Source: Actinomycetota bacterium (GTDB taxonomy: Bacteria; Actinomycetota; Actinomycetes; S36-B12; UBA10799). Taken from it: a stretch of DNA of 64,000 nt. The stretch covers positions 186,001 through 250,000 of the forward strand of contig JACJWR010000004.1 in assembly GCA_020637055.1 (NCBI GenBank), given 5' to 3'. Shown piece after piece: positions 26,335 to 34,504 of the stretch. The translations under genes and the position numbers were made by a program. The notes under the pieces were generated by a model. The model made no database searches, was not told the origin of the DNA, and saw nothing but the letters and a program-made list of their open reading frames with translations. The first letter of the stretch is position 1. Each line of letters starts with the position of its first letter.

Positions 26335-26607
26335 ATGGCAACCTCGGCAGACCGGAACGGACAAGATCGGTCGACCGCCGATGCCGCTTGGATGATCATG
26401 AGCCACCTGATGGCGGGCATCGTCCTCTACGGCGGGATCGGGTGGTTGCTGAGTCTGTGGCTCGGTCACAGGTCGGCACTGATTGCCATCGGAGTGGTCG
26501 TAGGCGTGGTGTTGAGCACGATTCTTGTCCACACCCGGATCTCACACGCTGACCGCGTGACTGAGGCGAACAGCAAGAGTCGATTCACGAACGGAGGCCG
26601 GCCTTGA
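26335..26607 (+). CDS. AtpZ-like small membrane protein
   Basis: A 90-residue protein with two hydrophobic hairpin segments, AAWMIMSHLMAGIVLYGGIG and GHRSALIAIGVVVGVVLST. The pattern of a glycine-rich first helix followed by a short WLG loop is that of AtpZ, a partner of AtpI encoded at the head of many atp operons. A perfect TTGACA occurs at 26305-26310, but no well-spaced -10 box is obvious. Its stop overlaps the TTG start of atpB, so it is cotranslated with the ATP synthase. Confidence 0.65.
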   Translation: MATSADRNGQDRSTADAAWMIMSHLMAGIVLYGGIGWLLSLWLGHRSALIAIGVVVGVVLSTILVHTRISHADRVTEANSKSRFTNGGRP

Positions 26608-27458
26608 CCAGCGGCATCGGAGCACAACTCGTGGCCGCCGAAGTTGAGCCTGGGTGTGAATCGGCGCACCTCAACGACGGCAGCACCTGCGGCTTCCCGG
26701 CACCGACCACGGGGATCTTCGACCTCGATCCCTACTTCACTTACGACATCTTCGGCATCACCTTCGAGATTTCCAAGCCGGTCGTGCTGGCCGTGCTCGG
26801 TTCGGCCATCATCATCGTCTTCTTCCTGGTCGCCTTCGCCAAGCCGCGTCTGATCCCGGGCAAGGTCCAGAGCCTCGGCGAGTTGGCCTACGAGTTCATC
26901 CGCAAGGGGATCGCCCGGGAGACGATCGGTCCGGCGGGCGACAAGTGGGTGCCCCTGCTCTTCAGCCTCTTCTTCTTCGTGTTCATCATGAACATCTTCG
27001 AAGTCATCCCGGGCGCCCAATTCCCGGTGCCTTCGCGGATCGCCTTCCCGGTGTCGCTGGCTCTGCTGGTCTGGGTCATCTACATGTTCTTGGGCATGAA
27101 GCACCAGGGCCCGGTGAAGTTCTTCACGAACATGATGTTCCCGCCCGGGCTGCCCAAGCCGATCTACGTGCTGCTGGCGCCGATCGAACTGCTGTCGAAC
27201 ATCATCATCCGGCCGTTCACCCTGGCGATTCGACTCTTCGCGAACATGTTCGCCGGTCACCTGCTGTTGACCATCTTCACCGTGGCGACGTTCTACCTGG
27301 CGAGCTTCTCGTTCATCGGGATCGTCGGATCGGCCACATCGTTCGTGATGACGGTGGTGCTCACCGCCTTCGAATTGCTGATCATTACCCTGCAGGCATA
27401 CATCTTCACGCTCCTGACGGCGGTGTACATCGCCGGCTCGCTCCACGCGGAGCACTAG
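26604..27458 (+). CDS. atpB: ATP synthase Fo subunit a
   Basis: A 284-residue membrane protein. The essential Arg is Arg210 in TLAIRLFANMFAGHLLL, which faces the c-ring carboxylate and lets protons pass. An extracellular N-terminal stretch of about 45 residues with two Cys precedes the first helix. The start is TTG at 26604, overlapping the preceding stop (TTGA) and preceded by ACGGAGG. A start at a later ATG would remove conserved sequence. Confidence 0.95.
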   Translation: MTSGIGAQLVAAEVEPGCESAHLNDGSTCGFPAPTTGIFDLDPYFTYDIFGITFEISKPVVLAVLGSAIIIVFFLVAFAKPRLIPGKVQSLGELAYEFIRKGIARETIGPAGDKWVPLLFSLFFFVFIMNIFEVIPGAQFPVPSRIAFPVSLALLVWVIYMFLGMKHQGPVKFFTNMMFPPGLPKPIYVLLAPIELLSNIIIRPFTLAIRLFANMFAGHLLLTIFTVATFYLASFSFIGIVGSATSFVMTVVLTAFELLIITLQAYIFTLLTAVYIAGSLHAEH

Positions 27459-27494
27459 ACCGACCGTTCGACCCACAACCTCAAAGGCATGTCT

Positions 27495-27511
27495 CCGCGG
27501 GACGTCCGCGG
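27495..27511 (+). promoter_or_regulatory. Intercistronic hairpin and strong RBS before atpE
   Basis: CCGCGG at 27495-27500 pairs with CCGCGG at 27506-27511 across a 5-nt loop, in the 75-nt gap between atpB and atpE. It is followed by the purine-rich AGAAGGAAGAGAG directly before the ATG. Extra mRNA stability and strong initiation at this site would suit the 8-15 copies of subunit c per complex. The role is inferred. Confidence 0.4.
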
Positions 27512-27533
27512 GGCCGAATAAGAAGGAAGAGAG

Positions 27534-27803
27534 ATGCTCCCATCTGTGCTTGAAGTGATCTCGGCGGAGAGCCTGACCACCACGGTCTCCACCCTGTCCG
27601 GCTCTGTCGGATCAATCGGCTACGGCCTTGCCGCCATCGGCCCGGGCATCGGCATCGGGCTGATCTTCGGTAACGGTGTGCAGGCCATCGCCCGGCAGCC
27701 GGAGGCCTACGGTGTGATCCGGCAGAACATGCTGCTCGGTTTCGCCCTGGCGGAGGCGCTGGCGCTGATCGGCTTCGTCGCCCCGTTCGTGTTCGGCACC
27801 TGA
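27534..27803 (+). CDS. atpE: ATP synthase Fo subunit c
   Basis: An 89-residue two-helix hairpin protein that forms the rotor ring. Helix 1 is glycine-rich (GYGLAAIGPGIGIGLIFG), the cytoplasmic loop is ARQPE, and the ion-binding carboxylate is Glu74 in FALAEALALIGF. There is no sodium-binding signature, so proton coupling is expected. A strong AAGGAAGAG ribosome binding site precedes the ATG. An N-terminal extension of about 20 residues is common in actinobacteria. Confidence 0.96.
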   Translation: MLPSVLEVISAESLTTTVSTLSGSVGSIGYGLAAIGPGIGIGLIFGNGVQAIARQPEAYGVIRQNMLLGFALAEALALIGFVAPFVFGT

Positions 27804-27822
27804 TCGAGCAGGTATTCAGACC

Positions 27823-28374
27823 ATGGGCGCATTGACCACATTGCTCGCGGCGGAGGCTGAGGAATTCAACGTCCTCCGCATTCCGCTGTACGAAGTAATC
27901 ATCGCGCTGGTGGCGTTCCTCATCGTTCTGCTGGTGCTGGGCAAGTTCGCGTTGCCCAAGGTGAAGCAAATCCTCGACGAGCGCGAGGAAGCCATCGCCG
28001 GCGGCATCAAGAAGGCGGAGGAAGCCCAGGCGCAGGTGGCCGAACTCAAGGAGCAGATGGAGGCTGAACTCGACGCGGCGCGTCAAGAAGCCGCCGAGAT
28101 CCGTACTCAGGCCCAGGCCGACAAGGCTCAGATCATCGAAGAAGCTCGGGTCCAAGCCCAGGCCGCGGCCAAGCAGGTCACCGATCAGGCCACCGCTGCC
28201 ATCGAGGCCGACAGTGCCAAGGCGATGGCGGATCTGCGGACGTCGGTCGGTGCGATGGCGGTGGACCTCGCCGGCAAGATCGTCGGGGAGAAGCTCGCCG
28301 ACGATGCCACGTCGCAACGGGTCGTCGATCGGTTCATCTCTTCCCTTGAGGACAGCACGGCAGGACAGTCCTGA
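27823..28374 (+). CDS. atpF: ATP synthase Fo subunit b
   Basis: A 183-residue protein with one N-terminal membrane helix (about 20-40, VIIALVAFLIVLLVLGKFAL) followed by a long charged, alanine-rich coiled coil. It is the peripheral stalk linking subunit a to F1. Unlike mycobacteria, the neighbouring delta subunit is not fused to a second b copy. Its stop overlaps the atpH ATG by one base (TGATG). Confidence 0.95.
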   Translation: MGALTTLLAAEAEEFNVLRIPLYEVIIALVAFLIVLLVLGKFALPKVKQILDEREEAIAGGIKKAEEAQAQVAELKEQMEAELDAARQEAAEIRTQAQADKAQIIEEARVQAQAAAKQVTDQATAAIEADSAKAMADLRTSVGAMAVDLAGKIVGEKLADDATSQRVVDRFISSLEDSTAGQS

Positions 28375-29195
28375 TGCTCGGCGCCAGTCGGATCTCCCAG
28401 CAGAATCTGCGCGAGAGCCTCGATGCCATCTACGACGATCCCGCGCGGCGTGACTCCCTTGCGGAGGCCGGCACCGGGGTGCTGAGTGTGGTGGACGCGG
28501 CCGATCGCGAGCGTTCGTTGCGCTCGTTGTGGTCCGACACGGCCACGGCCGACTCGGTGAAGGAAGGGGTGCTGGCGCAGCTGTTCGGCAGCCGGGTCCC
28601 CGAACTGACCACCGAGGTTGTCGGTCGGGTGATCACCTCTCGGTGGTCGAACGCCTCGGACATGATGGACGCGATGGAGGAGAGTGCCGCCTCCCTGCTG
28701 TTCATGGCCGCCGAAGTGGCTGGCCGGCTCGACACGGTGGAGGAGGAACTCTTCCGGTTCGACCGCAGCCTTGACGCTAGCCCCGAACTGCAGATGGCCC
28801 TGAGCAATCCGGCCACTCCGCCGGAGGCGAAGGTGGCGTTGGTGCAGGATCTGCTCGACGGCAAGTCCGACCCCATCACCGAAGAGCTCCTGGTCTACCT
28901 CGCCGGGCACCTGCACGGCCGCCACATGAGCGCTGCCGTGACCCAGTTGTCCGCCTTGGCCGCCGTCAGACGTGGCCGGGTGGTGGCCGAGGTCACGTCC
29001 GCGATCGAGTTGACCGAGGAGCAGAAGTCCCGCCTGACGACCGCCCTGAGCAACATCCAAGGGCGCCAGGTGCTCGTGAACGTCACCGTCGATCCGAACG
29101 TGATCGGCGGTATTCAGGTGCGTGTCGGCGATGAGGTCATCGACGGCACGCTCGCAACCCGTATCGAGCAGGCTCGGCGCCGGCTCACCAGCTGA
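28374..29195 (+). CDS. atpH: ATP synthase F1 subunit delta
   Basis: A 273-residue OSCP/delta protein, about 95 residues longer than the E. coli subunit but the usual size in Streptomyces-type actinobacteria. The C-terminal region has the delta signature NVTVDPNVIGGIQVRVGDEVIDGT. It joins the b-subunit stalk to the top of the alpha/beta hexamer. It directly follows atpF with a 1-nt overlap. Confidence 0.95.
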   Translation: MLGASRISQQNLRESLDAIYDDPARRDSLAEAGTGVLSVVDAADRERSLRSLWSDTATADSVKEGVLAQLFGSRVPELTTEVVGRVITSRWSNASDMMDAMEESAASLLFMAAEVAGRLDTVEEELFRFDRSLDASPELQMALSNPATPPEAKVALVQDLLDGKSDPITEELLVYLAGHLHGRHMSAAVTQLSALAAVRRGRVVAEVTSAIELTEEQKSRLTTALSNIQGRQVLVNVTVDPNVIGGIQVRVGDEVIDGTLATRIEQARRRLTS

Positions 29196-29246
29196 GAATA
29201 ATCCCACCGGGCCGCTCCGGCGGTCGACGAGTATGAGAGGTCCCAC

Positions 29247-30881
29247 ATGGCCGAGTTGACGATCTCCGGCGAGGAGATTCGTGAGGCGATCGCGCGCAAC
29301 GTCGCCGACTTCGCCCCAGAGAACGCCCGCGAGGAGGTGGGTCGGGTTCTCGAGACCGGTGACGGTATTGCTCGGGTCGAAGGCCTGCACTCCGCGATGA
29401 CCAACGAGTTGCTCGAGTTCGAGGGCGGTCTGCTCGGCCTGGCCCTGAACCTCGACGTGCGCGAGATCGGTGTCGTGCTGCTCGGCGACTCCTCGCACAT
29501 CGAGGAGGGGCAGCAGGTCCGACGGACTGGCCGGGTGCTCTCGGTTCCGGTGGGCGACGGATTCCTCGGCCGGGTGGTGAACCCGCTGGGTGAGCCGATC
29601 GACGGCCTGGGCCCGATTCAATCGGAAGCCGAACGTGCACTTGAGGTTCAGGCACCGACCGTGGTGCAGCGCCAACCGGTGAAGGAGGCTTTGCTCACCG
29701 GCTGGAAAGCAGTGGACGCGATGACCGCCATCGGCCGCGGCCAGCGTCAGTTGATCATCGGCGACCGGCAGACCGGCAAGACCGTCCTGGCCCTCGACAC
29801 GATCCTCAACCAGAAGTCGAACTGGGAATCCGGGGACCCGAAGAAGCAGGTCAAGTGCATCTACGTGGCCGTCGGCCAGAAGGGTTCCACGATCGCCGCC
29901 GTGCGAGGAACCCTGGAGGAGTACGGGGCTCTGGAGTACACCACGATCGTGGCCGCCCCGGCGAGCGACAACGCGGGCTTCAAGTACCTCGCGCCCTTCA
30001 CCGGATCGGCCATCGGCCAGCACTGGATGTACGAGGGTCAGAACGCGCTGATCATCTTCGACGACCTCAGTAAGCAGGCCGAGGCCTACCGTGCGGTGTC
30101 GCTGCTGCTGCGCCGGCCGCCCGGTCGAGAGGCGTACCCGGGTGACGTGTTCTACCTGCACTCCCGGTTGCTCGAGCGCTGTGCCAAGCTCAGCGACGAC
30201 ATGGGTGGAGGGTCGATGACCGGTCTGCCGATCATTGAGACCAAGGCGAACGACGTTTCCGCCTACATCCCGACCAACGTCATCTCGATCACCGACGGTC
30301 AGTGCTTCCTGGAGACCGACCTGTTCAACTCCGGTGTCCGCCCCGCCATCAACGTGGGTATCTCGGTGTCCCGAGTCGGTGGGTCGGCTCAACCCAAGGC
30401 GATGCGGAAGGTTGCCGGTTCGCTCCGACTCAACCTCGCCCAGTACCGCGAGTTGGAGGCCTTCGCCGCCTTCGGATCCGACCTCGACAAGGCCTCGAAG
30501 GCGCAGTTGGAGCGCGGATCCCGGCTGGTGGAGTTGCTCAAGCAACCGCAGAACTCGCCGTTCCCCATGGAGAAGGCAGTCGTTTCGATCTGGGCCGGCA
30601 CCACCGGTGAACTCGACGAGGTCCCGGTGGAGGACATCAAGCGCTTCGAGACCGAGTTCCTCGACGATCTGGATCGAGCCCACCCCGGGGTGCTCGCCAG
30701 CATCCGCGACTCCGGCGAGTTGAGCGACGACACCGTCACGTCCCTGAAGTCGGCCCTGGCCGACTTCAAAGCCGGCTTCACCACCTCGGATGGCCACCGG
30801 CTGGTCAAGGACGAACCGGTGGAGGCGTTGCCCGAAGAAGAGATCCGCAAGACGACGATCAAGCGCCCCGTGCGGGCCTAG
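29247..30881 (+). CDS. atpA: ATP synthase F1 subunit alpha
   Basis: A 544-residue subunit of the catalytic hexamer with non-catalytic nucleotide sites. Walker A is GDRQTGKTVLAL. The N-terminal beta barrel contains GDGIARVEGL, and PGREAYPGDVFYLHSRLLER is a family signature. The C-terminus extends about 30 residues past the E. coli protein, as commonly seen in actinobacteria. The ATG follows a 51-nt gap after atpH. Confidence 0.97.
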   Translation: MAELTISGEEIREAIARNVADFAPENAREEVGRVLETGDGIARVEGLHSAMTNELLEFEGGLLGLALNLDVREIGVVLLGDSSHIEEGQQVRRTGRVLSVPVGDGFLGRVVNPLGEPIDGLGPIQSEAERALEVQAPTVVQRQPVKEALLTGWKAVDAMTAIGRGQRQLIIGDRQTGKTVLALDTILNQKSNWESGDPKKQVKCIYVAVGQKGSTIAAVRGTLEEYGALEYTTIVAAPASDNAGFKYLAPFTGSAIGQHWMYEGQNALIIFDDLSKQAEAYRAVSLLLRRPPGREAYPGDVFYLHSRLLERCAKLSDDMGGGSMTGLPIIETKANDVSAYIPTNVISITDGQCFLETDLFNSGVRPAINVGISVSRVGGSAQPKAMRKVAGSLRLNLAQYRELEAFAAFGSDLDKASKAQLERGSRLVELLKQPQNSPFPMEKAVVSIWAGTTGELDEVPVEDIKRFETEFLDDLDRAHPGVLASIRDSGELSDDTVTSLKSALADFKAGFTTSDGHRLVKDEPVEALPEEEIRKTTIKRPVRA

Positions 30882-30895
30882 GGAGAGCAGGAAGT

Positions 30896-31849
30896 ATGGG
30901 TGCCCAACTTCGGGTCTACCGGCGGCGCATCCGTTCCGTCCAGGCGACCAAGAAGATCACCAAAGCGATGGAGCTGATCGCGTCCTCGCGAATCGTGAAG
31001 GCGCAACAGGCTTCAGATGCGGCTCTGCCGTATGCCACCGAGTTGATCCGTTCGATCGGTCTGGCGGCCGCGCACACTCCGAACATCAACCACCCGCTGC
31101 TCGCCACCGAGTCCACCGTCGAGGGTGAGCAGCGGGCCGGCATCCTGCTGATCACCGCCGACCGCGGTTTGGCCGGTGCGTATTCGACCAACGTGATCAA
31201 GGCGGCCGAGCGGCTGGCGGAGAATCTCACCGAACGAGGCATCACACCTGTTCCCTACATCGTGGGTCGCAAGGGTGAGTCGTTCTACCGGTTCCGGGAG
31301 CGTCACATCGAGCAGGCGTGGACCGGCTTCAGCGACGACCCCACCTACGACGATGCGCGCAACGTCGCCGACGTGCTGATCAAGGACTTCCTGAAACCGG
31401 ACACCGAAGGCGGTATCGACGAGATCCACGTCGTCTACACCCACTTCATCAACCGGGTCAAACAGGACGTTCGAGTGCGCCGGGTGCTCCCGCTACGGGT
31501 GGTCAACGTGCCCGTGGGCGAGAGTGCAGACCCCATCACCGGCGGTGACGAACACGGCGGTCAGGCCGCGCTGCCGCTGTACGACTTCGAGCCGGGAGTC
31601 GAGGCCGTCCTGGACGATCTGCTGCCGCGCTTCGGCACCCACCTGGTCTACACCGGACTTCTGCTCTCGGCCGCGTCCGAACACGCGGCCAGGCAGCGAG
31701 CGATGAGTTCGGCCACCGAGAACGCCGAAGAACTCATCAAGACCCTCACCAGACAAGCAAACCAGGCCCGTCAGGCCGAGATCACCCAGGAGATCAGCGA
31801 GATCGTCGGCGGCGCCGACGCACTTGCCTCCGCGAACGCAGGGAGCTGA
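30896..31849 (+). CDS. atpG: ATP synthase F1 subunit gamma
   Basis: A 317-residue central rotor shaft. Its N-terminal helix carries RVYRRRIRSVQATKKITKAMELIASSRI split over the start of the protein, and the C-terminal helix has ENAEELIKTLTRQANQARQA, the classic gamma end that penetrates the hexamer. ADRGLAGAYSTNVIK is the conserved central segment. A short insertion around residues 205-220 (GDEHGGQAALP) resembles the actinobacterial gamma loop. Confidence 0.96.
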   Translation: MGAQLRVYRRRIRSVQATKKITKAMELIASSRIVKAQQASDAALPYATELIRSIGLAAAHTPNINHPLLATESTVEGEQRAGILLITADRGLAGAYSTNVIKAAERLAENLTERGITPVPYIVGRKGESFYRFRERHIEQAWTGFSDDPTYDDARNVADVLIKDFLKPDTEGGIDEIHVVYTHFINRVKQDVRVRRVLPLRVVNVPVGESADPITGGDEHGGQAALPLYDFEPGVEAVLDDLLPRFGTHLVYTGLLLSAASEHAARQRAMSSATENAEELIKTLTRQANQARQAEITQEISEIVGGADALASANAGS

Positions 31850-31857
31850 CACAAGCA

Positions 31858-33324
31858 ATGACCGCCGAGACCATCACCACCACGGCTGACGCGCCGGCCG
31901 GCGCCGTCGGTCGCGTCGCCCGGGTCACCGGCCCGGTTGTGGACGTGGAATTCCCCAGCGAGGGCATGCCGGAGCTGTACAACGCGCTCACCGTCGAGAT
32001 CGACCTCGGCGAAGCGGTGGAAGGCGAAGCAGCGAAGCGCTTCCTCACCCTCGAGGTCGAGCAGCACATCGGTGACAACCTCGTGCGCGCCATCTCGATG
32101 CAGCCCACCGACGGTCTGGTCCGCGGAGCCCCGGTGCAGGACACCGGTTCGCCGATCTCCGTGCCGGTCGGCGACGTGACCCTGGGTCACGTCTGGAACA
32201 CCCTCGGCGTGCCGCTGGACGCCGACGCCGACAGCCTGGGTATCGAGAAGCGTTGGCCGATCCACCGACTCGCCCCCAGCTTCGACCAGTTGGAGGCCAA
32301 GACCGAGGTCTTTCAGACCGGTATCAAGGTCATCGACCTGCTGACCCCCTACGTCAAGGGCGGGAAGATCGGCCTCTTCGGTGGTGCCGGCGTCGGCAAG
32401 ACCGTGCTGATCCAGGAGATGATCTACCGCGTCGCGGAGAACTTCGGCGGTGTGTCGGTGTTTGCCGGGGTGGGGGAGCGGACCCGTGAGGGCAACGACC
32501 TCTTCCTCGAGATGACCGAATCCGGCGTCATCAACAAGACCGCGCTGGTGTTCGGCCAGATGGACGAGCCGCCTGGCACCCGACTCCGGGTGGCGCTGAG
32601 CGCGCTGACCATGGCGGAGTACTTCCGCGATGTCCAGAAGCAGGACGTGCTGCTGTTCATCGACAACATCTTCCGCTTCACCCAAGCCGGATCCGAGGTC
32701 TCGACGCTGCTCGGCCGCATGCCGTCCGCGGTGGGGTACCAGCCCACGTTGGCCGATGAGATGGGTCAACTCCAGGAGCGCATCACCTCGACGCGTGGAC
32801 ACTCGATCACCTCGCTGCAGGCGATCTACGTGCCCGCCGACGACATCACCGACCCGGCGCCGCACACCACCTTCGCCCACCTCGACGCCACCACGGTGCT
32901 GAGCCGACCGATTTCCGAGCTCGGCATCTACCCGGCGGTGGACCCGCTGGACTCGACCTCGCGCATCCTCGACCCGCACATCGTGGGAGACGAGCACTAC
33001 GCGGTGGCGGCGCGGGTGAAGGAGATCCTGCAGCGCTACAAGGATCTGCAGGACATCATCGCCATTCTGGGCATCGACGAACTGTCCGAAGAGGACAAGG
33101 TGCTCGTGGGGCGCGCGCGTCGGATCCAGCGTTTCCTCTCGCAGAACATGTTCGTGGCGGAGGCCTTCACCGGCCAGCCCGGCTCGTTCGTCCCGGTGGA
33201 GGAGACGATCCGCTCGTTCAAGGCGCTCACCGAAGGTGAATACGACCACATCCCAGAGCAGGCGTTCTTCATGTGCGGTGGCATCGAGGATGTCGAGCGC
33301 AAGGCCGCCGAGCTCGCCAAGTGA
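31858..33324 (+). CDS. atpD: ATP synthase F1 subunit beta
   Basis: A 488-residue catalytic subunit. Walker A is GGAGVGKTVLIQEMI, followed by the catalytic Glu in GVGERTREGNDL. Walker B is DVLLFIDNIFRFTQAG and the DELSEED lever reads DELSEEDK. The N-terminus starts with a threonine-rich stretch before the beta barrel RVARVTGPVVDVEFP. It lies 8 nt after atpG. Confidence 0.98.
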   Translation: MTAETITTTADAPAGAVGRVARVTGPVVDVEFPSEGMPELYNALTVEIDLGEAVEGEAAKRFLTLEVEQHIGDNLVRAISMQPTDGLVRGAPVQDTGSPISVPVGDVTLGHVWNTLGVPLDADADSLGIEKRWPIHRLAPSFDQLEAKTEVFQTGIKVIDLLTPYVKGGKIGLFGGAGVGKTVLIQEMIYRVAENFGGVSVFAGVGERTREGNDLFLEMTESGVINKTALVFGQMDEPPGTRLRVALSALTMAEYFRDVQKQDVLLFIDNIFRFTQAGSEVSTLLGRMPSAVGYQPTLADEMGQLQERITSTRGHSITSLQAIYVPADDITDPAPHTTFAHLDATTVLSRPISELGIYPAVDPLDSTSRILDPHIVGDEHYAVAARVKEILQRYKDLQDIIAILGIDELSEEDKVLVGRARRIQRFLSQNMFVAEAFTGQPGSFVPVEETIRSFKALTEGEYDHIPEQAFFMCGGIEDVERKAAELAK

Positions 33325-33346
33325 CGACCCGCGGGAGTGACTGATC

Positions 33347-33754
33347 ATGGCCGAATTGACCGTTCGCCTGGTGGCGACCGATAAGCAGGTCTACACCGGG
33401 CAGGCCTCCCTGGTGGTGTTCGAAACCGTGGACGGCCAGATGGGCATCATGCCGGCGCACTCACCGATGATGGCCATCCTGCGGGACGCCCCGGTCCTGA
33501 TCCGGACGGTTGACAACGGTGATCTCTACGCCGCCGTGCACGGAGGTTTCGTCACCGTCGACGGCAACACCGTGATCATTCTCGCGGAGTCCGCGGAACT
33601 CGCCCACGACATCGACACCGACATCGAGAAGCGGGTCGAAGCCGAGATCGGCACTCCGGCCGACGATGACGAGGCGTCGAAGGCGCGGCTCAAGCGTGCC
33701 CAGGTGCGCTTGAGTGTGGCGGCGAAGTCCACCACCACAACCGGCCTGCGGTAG
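33347..33754 (+). CDS. atpC: ATP synthase F1 subunit epsilon
   Basis: A 135-residue protein with the N-terminal beta sandwich (LTVRLVATDKQVYTGQA, then MGIMPAHSPMMAIL) and a short C-terminal helical part. It couples rotation of gamma to the c-ring and can restrain ATP hydrolysis. It is the last gene of the atp operon and is followed by a strong hairpin terminator. Confidence 0.95.
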   Translation: MAELTVRLVATDKQVYTGQASLVVFETVDGQMGIMPAHSPMMAILRDAPVLIRTVDNGDLYAAVHGGFVTVDGNTVIILAESAELAHDIDTDIEKRVEAEIGTPADDDEASKARLKRAQVRLSVAAKSTTTTGLR

Positions 33755-33775
33755 CTCAATCCAGTACAAGCGATC

Positions 33776-33807
33776 GCGGCCCCGCACCTGATGAGGTGCG
33801 GGGCCGC
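33776..33807. terminator. Terminator closing the atp operon
   Basis: A perfect 14-bp inverted repeat: GCGGCCCCGCACCT at 33776-33789 pairs with AGGTGCGGGGCCGC at 33794-33807 around loop GATG. It lies between the convergent atpC and adenosyltransferase genes and can serve both strands. There is no clear U-tract. Confidence 0.85.
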
Positions 33808-33833
33808 GGTGTTCGATCGGTTGTCGCTTGCGG

Positions 33834-34421
33834 CTACTCCGGTTTGCCGCCCTGCTCACGACCCGGCTCCCAGAGCACGTCACCGTGGTCCTTGTTCGCG
33901 GTCCGGCACAGGATGAACAGCAGATCGGACAACCGGTTGAGGTACTGAGCCGGCAGTGGATTCATGCTGGGGCCGTGTTCGTGGACCGCCTGCCAGGTGG
34001 TGCGCTCCGCCCGCCGCACGATCGTACGAGTCACGTGGAGCAACGCCGCCCCGGGCGTACCACCGGGGAGGATGAACGAGCGCAACGGCTCCAGTTCGCC
34101 GTTGTAGGTGTCGCAGGCGGCTTCGAGTCGGTTGATGTAGTCCTGCGTCACGCGCAGTGGGGGATACGCCGGGTTGGGCACCACCGGCGTCGCCAGATCG
34201 GCTCCGACGTCGAAGAGGTCGTTCTGGATCGAATGCAGCAGCGCGACCATGTCCTCGGGCAAGTCGCCGAGCGCGATCGCGACTCCGATCGAGGCGTTCG
34301 CCTCGTCCACATCGGCGTACGCCGCCAACCTCGAATCCGTCTTCGACGTCCGGCTCATGTCCGCCAGCGCGGTGGAGCCATCGTCGCCGGTTCGGGTGTA
34401 GATGCGCGTCAAGTTCACCAT
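33834..34421 (-). CDS. pduO: Cob(I)alamin adenosyltransferase, PduO type
   Basis: A 195-residue five-helix-bundle enzyme converting cob(I)alamin and ATP to adenosylcobalamin. Signatures are IYTRTGDDGSTALADMSR (ATP-binding N-terminus), YADVDEANASIG, IQNDLFDVGADLA, and the late VRRAERTTW with LNRLSDLLFILCR. Adenosylcobalamin is the cofactor of the two acyl-CoA mutases in this window, which fits its position. TAGGGT (reverse, 34428-34433) lies six nucleotides before the ATG, a leaderless arrangement. Confidence 0.95.
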   Translation of the reverse strand: MVNLTRIYTRTGDDGSTALADMSRTSKTDSRLAAYADVDEANASIGVAIALGDLPEDMVALLHSIQNDLFDVGADLATPVVPNPAYPPLRVTQDYINRLEAACDTYNGELEPLRSFILPGGTPGAALLHVTRTIVRRAERTTWQAVHEHGPSMNPLPAQYLNRLSDLLFILCRTANKDHGDVLWEPGREQGGKPE

Positions 34422-34427
34422 GGTTTC

Positions 34428-34498
34428 ACCCTAGGGCACCATGGGACTTCCGACACGGGGAGCAACCGGGTCTGCCGGGCGTGGGATGTGGGTAGCAT
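34428..34498. promoter_or_regulatory. Divergent leaderless promoters of the adenosyltransferase gene and murA
   Basis: TAGGGT on the reverse strand (34433-34428) ends six nucleotides before the adenosyltransferase ATG. TAGCAT on the forward strand (34493-34498) ends six nucleotides before the murA GTG. Both have the TAnnnT form expected of an actinobacterial -10 box with transcription starting at the start codon. Confidence 0.5.
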
Positions 34499-34504
34499 GA
34501 CCGC